Both the position numbers and the translations under genes were made by a program. A DNA stretch of 35,472 nucleotides from Candidatus Nomurabacteria bacterium CG1_02_43_90 (GTDB taxonomy: Bacteria > Patescibacteriota > Minisyncoccia > Phycocordibacterales > UBA1550), in contig MNVN01000018.1 of the NCBI GenBank assembly GCA_001871765.1, forward strand, positions 1 through 35,472, read 5' to 3'. The notes below the pieces were generated by a model. That model worked only from the letters and a program-made list of their open reading frames with translations, made no database searches and had not been told where the DNA came from. This document shows, piece by piece, positions 6,655-14,074 of this stretch (its first letter is position 1; each line of letters begins with the position of its first letter).

Positions 6655-8904
6655 ATGGCAAAAGACATTCGCACAAACAAAAGAAACGGTAAGGAAACGA
6701 TTATAAAAAAAGTGACCAAAATAAAACAAGAGAATCCTGCACCTTCGTTCCGTTTTTCTTTTCTGGATGGTCTCTCTGATGAGACGCGCCATAGTGTCAT
6801 TGCAATCCTCTTTTTTGTTATTGGTATCTTTTTCTTAGCCGCGCCTTTTGGAAAAGGTGGTCTTATGGGCTCCTCTATTTATGGTGGGTTTGAATACCTT
6901 CTTGGGGTCGGGTATTTCGCACTCCCTATTCTCCTCTTCCTCCTTGGTATCTCTTTCTTTCGTGAGTCCCGTCCCAACGTTGCCATGACTGCGAGTGTTG
7001 GTGCTTTTCTTTTTCTTTTCTCTGTTCTTGGACTCGTTAATATCTTTTCTGGTGATGCTGAAGGAGGGCTTCTTGGGCAAGCGGTTTCCTATCCTCTGGT
7101 TAAACTTTTTGATACCTATGTTGCAACGCTCTTCCTTCTTTCTTTCCTCGCAATATCATTCCTTATTATGTTCAACGCCAAACCAAATTTTGGCGCACTC
7201 CTCTTTTGGCGAAAAGAGTCAGAGGAGATAGAGGAGGACGAAGATATTCAGATAAAAGAAAACGAGGACACAAAACAGAAACCCAACGACACAAAACAGG
7301 AACAACTCCTCGAAGAAGAGAAGCCTTCGAAGCTTGCACAAGTTGCAGCAAAAATAAAAGACTTACCCAAGAAAAACGAAGGGATGGGTGAAGGGATGCC
7401 TCTCAACCAAGTCATGAACACCGCGTACACCCCTCCCCCACTTTCCATACTTCAGGGTGACCGTGGTAAGCCTGGTGTCGGTGATATTAAGGCGAACGCA
7501 AACATTATCAAACGCACACTCTCGCAATACGGTATCACTGTTGAAATGGACGAGGTTTCCATCGGACCATCGGTTACTCGCTACGCGCTGAAACCTGCCG
7601 AGGGGGTAAAACTTTCTCGCATTGCCGGACTACAAAGTGAACTCTCGTATGCACTGGCGGCACACCCTATTCGTATCGAAGCACCGATCCCGGGACAGTC
7701 GCTCGTGGGTATCGAAGTACCGAACTCCACAAAAACCGTCGTTGGTCTTCGTACACTCTTTTCATCTGATGAATTCCGCGAATCACCAAAACATCTCCTC
7801 CTCGGACTTGGTCGTGGCATCTCGGGAAAACTCTATTTTGCTGACCTTGCAAAGATGCCTCATGTCCTCATTGCAGGTGCCACGGGTTCGGGAAAATCGG
7901 TAACGATTCATGCCATCGTAAACTCACTACTCTTCCGTAATGCACCCGAGAATCTTCGTTTCATTATGATCGACCCAAAGCGTGTTGAGCTGACCCTCTA
8001 CAACAAAATCCCCCACCTCCTCACCCCCGTTATTACCGATGCAAAGAAGGCAATCCTTGCACTCAAGTGGGCAGGAAAAGAAATGGATCGTCGCTACAAC
8101 GTTCTCGAGTCTCATTCGGTCCGTGATATCTCTTCGTACCACAAAAACATTCTCGAACCCGCACTCAAGAAAATGAAGACGGGATCCATTACCGACGAGG
8201 ACATGCCCGAGCGTATGCCTTACATTGTGGTCGTAATAGATGAACTCGCCGACATTATGCAAGCATTCCCCCGCGAACTCGAGAGTGCTATTGTGCGCCT
8301 TGCTCAAATGAGCCGTGCGGTGGGTATTCACCTCATCCTCTCGACTCAACGTCCTTCGGTAAATGTTATTACCGGGCTCATTAAGGCAAACATCCCTGCT
8401 CGTATTGCACTCCAAGTATCGTCACAGATTGACTCGCGTACGATTCTCGATGCTTCAGGGGCAGAAAAGCTCCTTGGTGCGGGCGATATGCTCTATATCT
8501 CGGGAGAAATGTCCAAACCAACACGTATTCAGTCGGCATACATGTCCGAAACGGAGCTCAAAGCTGTCGTAACATACCTTACGAGCCTTCCTGCTAACAA
8601 CAATCTCCCTGATCAGATAAATCTTTCCCAAGGGAGCGTGGGGACGGATCGGGACACTATTTTTAGTTCTTCGTTTGAAGAAGATGAGGAAAATGAGGAT
8701 GATGACCTCTATGAAGATGCACGTATGATTGTTATCGAGGCAGGTAAGGCTTCCACTTCCTATCTCCAGCGTCGTCTCAAGGTGGGCTATGCCCGCGCAG
8801 CACGCCTTATGGACATGCTTGAAGAACGCAGTGTTATTGGTCCTGGAGATGGCGCAAAGCCTCGCACGGTACTTGAAAAGGCAGGGACGGAGACCAACGA
8901 GTAG
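6655..8904 (+). CDS. ftsK: DNA translocase FtsK/SpoIIIE
   Basis: A 749-residue septal DNA translocase. Residues about 45-180 carry four hydrophobic segments; an acidic, Lys/Glu-rich linker follows (about 185-265). The FtsK alpha domain starts near IKRTLSQYGITVEMDEVSIGP. The motor contains Walker A GATGSGKS (about residue 407-414) and Walker B VVVIDELADIM, plus QRPSVNVITGLIKANIP and SRTILDASGAEKLLGAGDM. The C-terminal gamma winged helix is present (ARMIVIEAGKASTSYLQRRLKVGYARAARLMDMLEE). The linker is short, giving a compact version compared with E. coli FtsK. It pumps sister chromosomes apart at the division septum and would activate XerCD recombination where that exists. It is divergent from the HTH regulator and upstream of recA. 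Confidence 0.97.
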   Translation: MAKDIRTNKRNGKETIIKKVTKIKQENPAPSFRFSFLDGLSDETRHSVIAILFFVIGIFFLAAPFGKGGLMGSSIYGGFEYLLGVGYFALPILLFLLGISFFRESRPNVAMTASVGAFLFLFSVLGLVNIFSGDAEGGLLGQAVSYPLVKLFDTYVATLFLLSFLAISFLIMFNAKPNFGALLFWRKESEEIEEDEDIQIKENEDTKQKPNDTKQEQLLEEEKPSKLAQVAAKIKDLPKKNEGMGEGMPLNQVMNTAYTPPPLSILQGDRGKPGVGDIKANANIIKRTLSQYGITVEMDEVSIGPSVTRYALKPAEGVKLSRIAGLQSELSYALAAHPIRIEAPIPGQSLVGIEVPNSTKTVVGLRTLFSSDEFRESPKHLLLGLGRGISGKLYFADLAKMPHVLIAGATGSGKSVTIHAIVNSLLFRNAPENLRFIMIDPKRVELTLYNKIPHLLTPVITDAKKAILALKWAGKEMDRRYNVLESHSVRDISSYHKNILEPALKKMKTGSITDEDMPERMPYIVVVIDELADIMQAFPRELESAIVRLAQMSRAVGIHLILSTQRPSVNVITGLIKANIPARIALQVSSQIDSRTILDASGAEKLLGAGDMLYISGEMSKPTRIQSAYMSETELKAVVTYLTSLPANNNLPDQINLSQGSVGTDRDTIFSSSFEEDEENEDDDLYEDARMIVIEAGKASTSYLQRRLKVGYARAARLMDMLEERSVIGPGDGAKPRTVLEKAGTETNE

Positions 8905-8958
8905 TTCCCCTTCAGACAAAGAAGCCTCGCACGAGTAATTCAAAACACTATATAACCT

Positions 8959-9357
8959 ATGGATGGACGGACAATAATTAAAAGGATTCTTGTGTGGATA
9001 ACGATTGCCATTATTTTAGGGTATTCAATGTTCGCACTCTATGGGTATTTTCGTGGACCCCGTATCCTCTTTCTGAGTCCTGAGAGCGGGTTCTCGACCT
9101 CGACCCCCGTGGTTTTAGTTGAAGGGAAAGCGATTCATATTGCCACACTTACCATAAATGATGCAGAGGAACCTACGGACCTTGAGGGTAACTTCCGGAG
9201 TCGATTGCTACTCTCTGAGGGCTATAATATAATAAAGGTTGCGGCAAAAGATCACTATAATCGCACCGTAGAAAAAACAATTGAGATTACCCTCTTACCA
9301 CAAGTCGTGGCGACGAGTAGTCGACAAATGGGGACAACAACTGTAAGGAAATTTTAA
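8959..9357 (+). CDS. Small membrane-anchored protein with an Ig-like extracytoplasmic domain
   Basis: A 132-residue protein with one N-terminal transmembrane segment (about residues 10-30, ILVWITIAIILGYSMFALYGYF). A compact beta-rich domain follows (LFLSPESGFSTSTPVVLVEGKA...LLLSEGYNIIKVAAKDHYNRTVEKTIEITL), similar in pattern to the glucodextranase-B/bacterial Ig-like folds. It sits between ftsK and recA with short gaps on both sides, so it may be cotranscribed with them. No enzyme motif is seen. A role at the cell surface or septum is a guess from context. Confidence 0.75.
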   Translation: MDGRTIIKRILVWITIAIILGYSMFALYGYFRGPRILFLSPESGFSTSTPVVLVEGKAIHIATLTINDAEEPTDLEGNFRSRLLLSEGYNIIKVAAKDHYNRTVEKTIEITLLPQVVATSSRQMGTTTVRKF

Positions 9358-9402
9358 ATTAACTATGTTAGGAAAAACTTTATTCATTAAGCAAAATCAA
9401 CC

Positions 9403-10434
9403 ATGGCGTTAGCAAAAAAACCGTTAAAAGATAAGAAGGAGATGGGTGCGAACATTGAAGACACCATAAAAGCAATTCAAGCGAAATTTGGTGAAGGTTC
9501 TATTATGAAATTAGGAGATAAGCCGAAGGTTGGCGTTGATGCCATCTCTACGGGCTCGATAGGGCTCGACTATGCACTCGGCGTAGGAGGTCTCCCCCGT
9601 GGCCGTATTATTGAAATCTTTGGACCGGAATCTTCAGGAAAGACGACGCTCTCTCTGCATGTTGTTGCTGAAGCACAGAAACTTGGTGGGATTTGTGCGT
9701 TTGTGGACGCAGAACACGCTATGGACCCTGATTATGCGGGAAAACTTGGGGTAAATATCAATGAACTCCTCATTTCTCAGCCAGACAATGGTGAGCAAGC
9801 GCTTGAAATTGTAGAAAGCTTGGTGCGTTCAGGAAAAATGGATGTTATCGTGGTTGATTCTGTAGCAGCCCTCACCCCCAAGGATGAAATCGAGGGGGAT
9901 ATGGGTGCACACCACGTGGGAAAACAGGCGCGCCTCATGTCCCAAGCACTCCGCAAGCTCACAGCTATTGTAGCAAACTCAAAGACTGTTGTTATTTTCA
10001 TCAACCAAATCCGTATGCAGATTGGAGTGATGTTTGGCAACCCCGAAACGACCCCTGGAGGTAAAGCGCTCAAGTTTTACACTTCAGTTCGCCTCGACAT
10101 TCGTCGTACTGCACAAATTAAAAAAGGCGAGGATGTGATTGGGGGACGCATTAAGGTAAAAGTAGTTAAGAACAAAGTTGCTGCACCATTCAAACAAGCG
10201 GAGTTTGATCTTCTCTATAATAAAGGTATTTCACAAGAAGGCGAAATCCTTGGTCTTGGTGAAAAATTTGATATTTTGCAAAAATCGGGTTCGTCGTATT
10301 CCTATGGCGAAGTGAAGATTGGTCGCGGGTATGACTCGGCAACCATCTTTCTTGCCGACAAAGAGAACAAAGCGGTACGCACTTCGCTCTTGAAAGAAAT
10401 TCGTGAGAAGCTAAAAGAGGTTGAGACTCTCTAA
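9403..10434 (+). CDS. recA: Recombinase RecA
   Basis: A full-length RecA (343 residues). Walker A is GPESSGKT (74-81), Walker B is in [10 protein letters not shown], and the L2/ATP-cap region is intact ([37 protein letters not shown]). It forms the ATP-dependent strand-exchange filament used in homologous recombination and SOS-type responses. The C-terminus ([12 protein letters not shown]) is short and less acidic than in E. coli. The start ATG at 9403 fits the family, with the usual [13 protein letters not shown] following. No LexA-type box was recognised upstream. A strong terminator lies about 130 bases downstream. Confidence 0.98.
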   Translation: MALAKKPLKDKKEMGANIEDTIKAIQAKFGEGSIMKLGDKPKVGVDAISTGSIGLDYALGVGGLPRGRIIEIFGPESSGKTTLSLHVVAEAQKLGGICAFVDAEHAMDPDYAGKLGVNINELLISQPDNGEQALEIVESLVRSGKMDVIVVDSVAALTPKDEIEGDMGAHHVGKQARLMSQALRKLTAIVANSKTVVIFINQIRMQIGVMFGNPETTPGGKALKFYTSVRLDIRRTAQIKKGEDVIGGRIKVKVVKNKVAAPFKQAEFDLLYNKGISQEGEILGLGEKFDILQKSGSSYSYGEVKIGRGYDSATIFLADKENKAVRTSLLKEIREKLKEVETL

Positions 10435-10564
10435 ACAAGAGTAAACAATAAAGGTTCCCCGCGCCAAGCGGTGAGGTATTATACCTATATTAACTCCTCA
10501 GCTCGAACATATAAAAGACTACTTTTTGTATGTTGCTCGCTTTACGTCCTTAATAAAAACAATT

Positions 10565-10607
10565 CAAGGCGACTTCCTCTGGAAGTCGCCTTGTGTTTTG
10601 CCTTTTT
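10565..10607 (+). terminator. Rho-independent terminator after recA
   Basis: CAAGGCGACTTCC - TCT - GGAAGTCGCCTTG, a perfect 13-bp stem followed by TGTTTTGCCTTTTT. Confidence 0.85.
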
Positions 10608-10826
10608 ATGGCTTTTTTTGTTTTTTGGGCGGTCGACGGACCGCGCCTAAAACATGTCGGTCTGCGACTTCGTTAAATGCTTCGACACAGTAGACGGCCG
10701 AATCCTTTATGACAGGCAACCGACGCATCCTGCGATGGCTACGTAGAACAAAATGTCATACAAAATCATTCCTCCCAGGAATGTCATGCTTATGTTTTCC
10801 ATTTTCCTCGCCCTCCTTTGGGGTTA

Positions 10827-10856
10827 TTGACACAAAAAATTAAAAGGAACTATTCT
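10827..10856 (+). promoter_or_regulatory. Distal promoter candidate for efp
   Basis: Perfect TTGACA (10827-10832), 18-base spacer, TATTCT (10851-10856). Two small hairpins follow: CTCGTA/TACGAG at 10877-10890 and TTGAATTAAGTA/TACTTAATTCAA at 10905-10936. Confidence 0.5.
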
Positions 10857-10904
10857 TTTTCTTTTTCATACCTACTCTCGTAAATACGAGTATTAGTATG
10901 AAAG

Positions 10905-10936
10905 TTGAATTAAGTAGTTTACTTTACTTAATTCAA
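10905..10936 (+). promoter_or_regulatory. 12-bp perfect stem-loop in the efp leader
   Basis: TTGAATTAAGTA and TACTTAATTCAA pair perfectly across an 8-base loop. It lies between the distal and proximal efp promoter candidates and could be an operator or an RNA element. There is no T-run, so it is not a terminator. Confidence 0.5.
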
Positions 10937-10949
10937 GGTGTCAACCCAC

Positions 10950-10978
10950 TTGGCTTTTTCTAAAAAAGCGAGTAGAAT
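10950..10978 (+). promoter_or_regulatory. Proximal promoter of efp, implying a near-leaderless mRNA
   Basis: TTGGCT (10950-10955), 17-base spacer, TAGAAT (10973-10978). A start near 10985 would come after the first ATG (10979), which favours the ATG at 10988 as the true start. Confidence 0.5.
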
Positions 10979-10987
10979 ATGAGGATT

Positions 10988-11563
10988 ATGGCAATAATAG
11001 ATTATAATGAAATTAAACCAGGGAAATGTATTGTTTTAAAAGGTGAGCCTTATGAGGTTCTGTCTTCGCATGTTGCACAAAAGCAGAAGCGTCGCCCAAC
11101 CAACCAGACCAAACTTAAGCACCTTATCACAGGCCGTGTTGTCGAAGAAACTTTTCAACAATCAGACCGCGGAGTGGAGGCAGATATTGAGACAAAGGAA
11201 ATCAAATATCTTTATTCTGGAAAAGGTGAATCGTGGTTCTGCTCGGTAAAAGACCCTTCAGACCGTTTTTCTTTAAAAACAGAGGTACTTGATGGTAAAG
11301 AAGGGTTCCTTAAGGCGAATACCCTCGTTACAGCGATGCTCTTTGACGATAACGTCATTAGTGTTCGCCTTCCTATTAAAGTTGAGCTCCTCGTAAAAGA
11401 AGCTCCTCCTGCAGTTCGCGGAAACACCGTATCTGGTGGTTCAAATACTGTTACTCTCGAAACAGGCGCAACTGTGAACGTGCCAATGTTCATTCACGAA
11501 GGCGACCTCATTCGCATCAACACCGAGACAGGTACCTACGCAGAGCGCGTAGACAAAAAATAG
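10988..11563 (+). CDS. efp: Elongation factor P
   Basis: EF-P rescues ribosomes stalled at polyproline. All three beta domains are present in 191 residues: IDYNEIKPGKCIVLKGEPYEVLSS (KOW-like domain I), DIETKEIKYLYSG (domain II), and GNTVSGGSNTVTLETGATVNVPMFIHEGDLIRINTETGTYAERV (domain III with its signature). I take the second ATG (10988) because the -10 box abuts the first one and because MAIIDYNEIKPGK fits the family. With that start, the lysine corresponding to the modified Lys34 of E. coli is Lys34 here. The tip around it reads KQKRRPT instead of the common PGKGQAF, so the tip loop is divergent. No epmA/epmB-like gene is in the window. Confidence 0.95.
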   Translation: MAIIDYNEIKPGKCIVLKGEPYEVLSSHVAQKQKRRPTNQTKLKHLITGRVVEETFQQSDRGVEADIETKEIKYLYSGKGESWFCSVKDPSDRFSLKTEVLDGKEGFLKANTLVTAMLFDDNVISVRLPIKVELLVKEAPPAVRGNTVSGGSNTVTLETGATVNVPMFIHEGDLIRINTETGTYAERVDKK

Positions 11564-11570
11564 CAAAACA

Positions 11571-11606
11571 AAAAAACACAACCTTTTGGTTGTGTGTTTT
11601 TTTGTT
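11571..11606. terminator. Bidirectional terminator between efp and rpsR
   Basis: CACAACC - TTTT - GGTTGTG with A-run and T-run flanks. It is eight bases past the efp stop and just past the rpsR stop on the other strand, so it serves both convergent genes. Confidence 0.82.
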
Positions 11607-11611
11607 GTTAA

Positions 11612-11824
11612 CTATTTCGCTACAAAAGGAAGTAGGGACATAAAGCGGGCGCGCTTTACTGCAGAAGCAAATTGACGCTGGTGCTTTGCACACATACCGG
11701 TACGTTTGCCTGCAATCATACGCGCGTGCGGATTGAGGAATTTCTTCAAAAGATCCACATCTTTATAGTCGATGAGCTTCACATTATTTGCCGAAAAATA
11801 GCATTGATTGTTTGTTTTTTTCAT
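11612..11824 (-). CDS. rpsR: 30S ribosomal protein bS18
   Basis: A 70-residue S18 with the conserved core YKDVDLLKKFLNPHARMIAGKRTGMCAKHQRQFASAVKRARFMSLLPF. It binds with S6 on the 30S platform. It is the last gene of rpsF-ssb-rpsR. No rplI (bL9) follows, which is its usual neighbour; the next gene is efp on the opposite strand. The 141-nt gap from ssb is long for this operon and holds an elaborate inverted-repeat structure. No Shine-Dalgarno is seen before the ATG. Confidence 0.96.
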   Translation of the reverse strand: MKKTNNQCYFSANNVKLIDYKDVDLLKKFLNPHARMIAGKRTGMCAKHQRQFASAVKRARFMSLLPFVAK

Positions 11825-11867
11825 GATTAATTTAAAGGAGTGGAGCGACTATTAAAATCATTACCCG

Positions 11868-11926
11868 GTTAAATGCGATTTTTCAAATCGCGATTTCAAA
11901 TTTGCATAAATTTGAAATCATTTAAC
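11868..11926 (-). promoter_or_regulatory. Three-way-junction-like RNA structure between ssb and rpsR
   Basis: An outer stem GTTAAATG (11868-11875) / CATTTAAC (11919-11926) encloses two hairpins: GCGATTT/AAATCGC (11875-11891) and GATTTCAAATTT/AAATTTGAAATC (11892-11919). All arms are perfect. Its position just upstream of rpsR within the operon suggests control of S18 expression, mRNA processing or attenuation (inference). Confidence 0.6.
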
Positions 11927-11965
11927 TAAGCAAATAATCTAATGTCGCTATGCTCGTTATCTTAT

Positions 11966-12418
11966 TTAGAACGGAATATCATCCGGGTTAATATCTTCTT
12001 CTGGATATTCAATCGTAGCAAGGGCTTCTGGTGCTTCCTGAGGTGCTGATGCGCCCTTTGGTGAAGTAGGTGCTGATGACGGCGCTCCCCCTGTAGAACG
12101 AGGGCCGAATTGCATCGTGTCAGCAACAATTTCCATGCGGTATTTTTTGCCCGTTGCGTCGTCCCAACTCCTTGTTTGCATACGCCCTTCGATAAATACT
12201 CCTGATCCTTTTTTGAGATACTGCGCAGCGAGTTCTGCAAGTTTGGAAAAAAGTACGATATTGTGATAATCAACACTTTCCTGTTTTACTCCACTCTTGT
12301 CCTTCCATACGCGATTCGTTGCGAGACTAAAACTTGCAACTTGTTGTCCTGAAGGAAGCGCGCGCATTTCTGGGTCACGCGTTAAATTTCCATAAACGAT
12401 TGCTTTGTTGATGTACAT
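11966..12418 (-). CDS. ssb: Single-stranded DNA-binding protein
   Basis: A 150-residue bacterial SSB. The OB fold is recognised by MYINKAIVYGNLTRDPEMRALPSGQQVASFSLATNR, YHNIVLFSKLAELAAQYLKKGSGVFIEGRMQTRSW and YRMEIVADTMQF. A Pro/Ser/Ala-rich linker and the acidic tail EEDINPDDIPF follow; that tail is the usual docking site for partner proteins such as RecO, which is also encoded in this window. The start overlaps no neighbour: it is 39 bases after rpsF, in the standard S6-SSB-S18 order. Confidence 0.97.
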   Translation of the reverse strand: MYINKAIVYGNLTRDPEMRALPSGQQVASFSLATNRVWKDKSGVKQESVDYHNIVLFSKLAELAAQYLKKGSGVFIEGRMQTRSWDDATGKKYRMEIVADTMQFGPRSTGGAPSSAPTSPKGASAPQEAPEALATIEYPEEDINPDDIPF

Positions 12419-12457
12419 TCCGTTAGAAGTTTTAACTGATAAATTATTACTACCCTC

Positions 12458-12949
12458 TTATGCTACCAATTTTTCAATAGCTTTGTCTATCTCATCACCC
12501 TCTGGCGCTTTTTCAATAACTTCTTCAATATTTTCTTCAATTATTTCTTCTGTAACAAGTTCTTCTTGTCCTTTTACTTTCACGGAAGCAAATTTCTTTG
12601 CAATGAAGGTATCTTCGCGAAGAGTTTTTACCACGAGGTAGCGGAGGACATTATTGTCCTTCTTGAGTCCTTCCTCAAGCTCTGCGATTCCTTTTGGTTC
12701 TGCTTCAAACTTAATCCACCCGAAGTAAGCTTCGTCAAAACGCTTATTCTTGTGTTCGACTGTTTTTACAATCTGATAGGCGAGGTCGATAAATACAGGT
12801 AATTCCTCGGCAATAATGTCCTTGGAAATCCGTTCAATCATACCACGCACGGCTCCCGACGCTGCAGGGATTTGCTCCTCGGCAAGCGTTGGAATAAGAT
12901 GGTAGCCAAGCTCATAAATACGTGGCTCCGTGTGTTCTTGATGATCCAT
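12458..12949 (-). CDS. rpsF: 30S ribosomal protein bS6 with acidic C-terminal extension
   Basis: The first ~110 residues match S6 (YELGYHLIPTLAEEQ, GMIERISKDI, LAYQIVKTVEHKNKRFDEAYFGWIKFEAE, LEEGLKKDNNVLRYLVVKT). The protein continues to 163 residues with a Glu-rich tail (TEEIIEENIEEVIEKAPEGDEIDKAIEKLVA), well beyond the roughly 95-130 residues common for S6. E. coli S6 also has an acidic tail that RimK extends with glutamates, so a tail is not unprecedented. First gene of the operon, behind a leader of about 195 nt with paired ends. Confidence 0.95.
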   Translation of the reverse strand: MDHQEHTEPRIYELGYHLIPTLAEEQIPAASGAVRGMIERISKDIIAEELPVFIDLAYQIVKTVEHKNKRFDEAYFGWIKFEAEPKGIAELEEGLKKDNNVLRYLVVKTLREDTFIAKKFASVKVKGQEELVTEEIIEENIEEVIEKAPEGDEIDKAIEKLVA

Positions 12950-12960
12950 ATTTTAATTGC

Positions 12961-13117
12961 GAACCTAGTTTTAAAATAGTTACTACTGCGTTTGGCAAAA
13001 TCCTACTACAAACCTTCGTAATACTCGTCATTGTGCCTCGGCACATTTCCTCCCATTTCTCGGTTTTCGCTACGAATTTTGCAAAAGTCGCTACGCAATT
13101 ATTTTAAAACCAAGTTC
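12961..13117 (-). promoter_or_regulatory. Structured rpsF leader closed by an 18-base inverted repeat
   Basis: GAACCTAGTTTTAAAATA (12961-12978) and TATTTTAAAACCAAGTTC (13100-13117) are complementary at 16 of 18 positions and enclose about 120 nt. Inside lies a perfect small hairpin, TGTGCC-TC-GGCACA (13033-13046). The RNA reads GUGCCGAGGCAC there, so a CCG is exposed. Published S6:S18 leader motifs depend on a CCG-containing element, so feedback by S6:S18 is plausible here (inference). Confidence 0.5.
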
Positions 13118-13152
13118 TGTAGGGTTTCCCCCGTTAACCTGATAACTTTCGT

Positions 13153-13181
13153 ATAGTAGCAGAGCGAGGGTCAAAAGTCAA
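13153..13181 (-). promoter_or_regulatory. Promoter of the rpsF-ssb-rpsR operon
   Basis: Minus-strand TTGACT (13176-13181), 17-base spacer, TACTAT (13153-13158). The start would be near 13146, about 195 nt ahead of the rpsF ATG. Confidence 0.6.
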
Positions 13182-13189
13182 AAATCAGC

Positions 13190-14020
13190 TTACACGTTTA
13201 CCCCAAATACCCGCATTGCATTCTGTACCATCGCCACGCGAACCGTTTCAAAATCCTCGCTACGGATTTCGGCTATTTTCTTTACCACCTCTTCTACAAG
13301 AATAGGTTCATTGCGTTTACCACGATAGGGCACTGGCGCCACGTAAGGACAGTCAGTTTCGGACATTATTTTGTCGAGGGGTGCAAGACGGACGACCTCG
13401 TCGTACTCATGTGAAAAAGTAATCACCCCCGTAAACGAAATCGTAAAATCGAGGGAAAAATATTTCCGCGCTATATCAATTGTTTGTGAAAAAAAATGCA
13501 CATTGCCTCGCAATTTTTCGCCAAATTCTTTTTTCTTTTCAAGAAGTATCGCCAATACGTCACGGTGTGCGTCCGCAACTACCTTATCATTATCGCGAAC
13601 ATGAAGCATGAGAGGGAGATTGTGTGCGACCGCAAAATCAATCTGTTGTTCAAAAAGTGCGCGTTGCCGAACTTTCTCTTTCTGAATATCGGGAACATCG
13701 ACAAGGCGAGAATAATCAATCCCGCACTCACCTACTGCCACGACTCCTTTCCCTTCGAGAAGGTCCTCAAAAAATTGCTCTCGAAAAAGTGCATCTCGGT
13801 CATCGATAGGGTGCACACCAATAGCAGAAAAAATACCATCGTCGATAAAAGATGCCATCATTGCAGAATCTTGAGAACTCTTATAATCCGTCCCTACCAT
13901 AATGCCAAAAACTCCGCGCTCCCGCATTCGTGCAAGTACCTGTGTGCGGTCATCGTCAAACTGAGTATCGTTGACGTGTGTGTGAATATCAAAAAATTGA
14001 GGAAGAGTGGGTTCAGTCAT
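13190..14020 (-). CDS. tatD: TatD-family metal-dependent hydrolase
   Basis: A 276-residue TIM-barrel hydrolase (TatD/YcfH DNase family). Metal ligands are visible as DIHTH (His13, His15), the Glu in VGECGID, LMLHVRD, NVHFFS and the Asp in SETDCPYVAP. Family members show 3'-5' exonuclease or D-aminoacyl-tRNA deacylase activity. The usual HCFSG is HFFSQ here. The track start at 14074 abuts metG; the ATG at 14020 is preferred because it gives the family N-terminus directly and has GGAGGG upstream (14032-14038). It is downstream of metG on the same strand; metG-tatD linkage is common. Confidence 0.9.
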   Translation of the reverse strand: MTEPTLPQFFDIHTHVNDTQFDDDRTQVLARMRERGVFGIMVGTDYKSSQDSAMMASFIDDGIFSAIGVHPIDDRDALFREQFFEDLLEGKGVVAVGECGIDYSRLVDVPDIQKEKVRQRALFEQQIDFAVAHNLPLMLHVRDNDKVVADAHRDVLAILLEKKKEFGEKLRGNVHFFSQTIDIARKYFSLDFTISFTGVITFSHEYDEVVRLAPLDKIMSETDCPYVAPVPYRGKRNEPILVEEVVKKIAEIRSEDFETVRVAMVQNAMRVFGVNV

Positions 14021-14074
14021 TCGTTCATAATAACCCTCCGTAGAAAAAATACAAAATCTATTTTGAAAGCACAC

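Larger units (their letters stand above)
10435..10979 (+). other. recA-efp intergenic region (about 550 nt)
   Basis: No ORF here looks coding. It holds a strong terminator (10565-10600), short inverted repeats (CATTCCT/AGGAATG near 10767-10783; ATGACA/TGTCAT around 10709-10760), and two promoter-like sequences ahead of efp. I looked for a tRNA around 10620-10760 and did not find a cloverleaf. Confidence 0.6.

Noticed and set aside
7927-8415. 162-residue minus-strand ORF within ftsK
   Set aside because: Antisense shadow of the FtsK motor domain.
10620-10760. tRNA gene after recA (GGCCGAATCC resembles a T-loop)
   Set aside because: No acceptor stem, D-arm or anticodon arm can be built around it.
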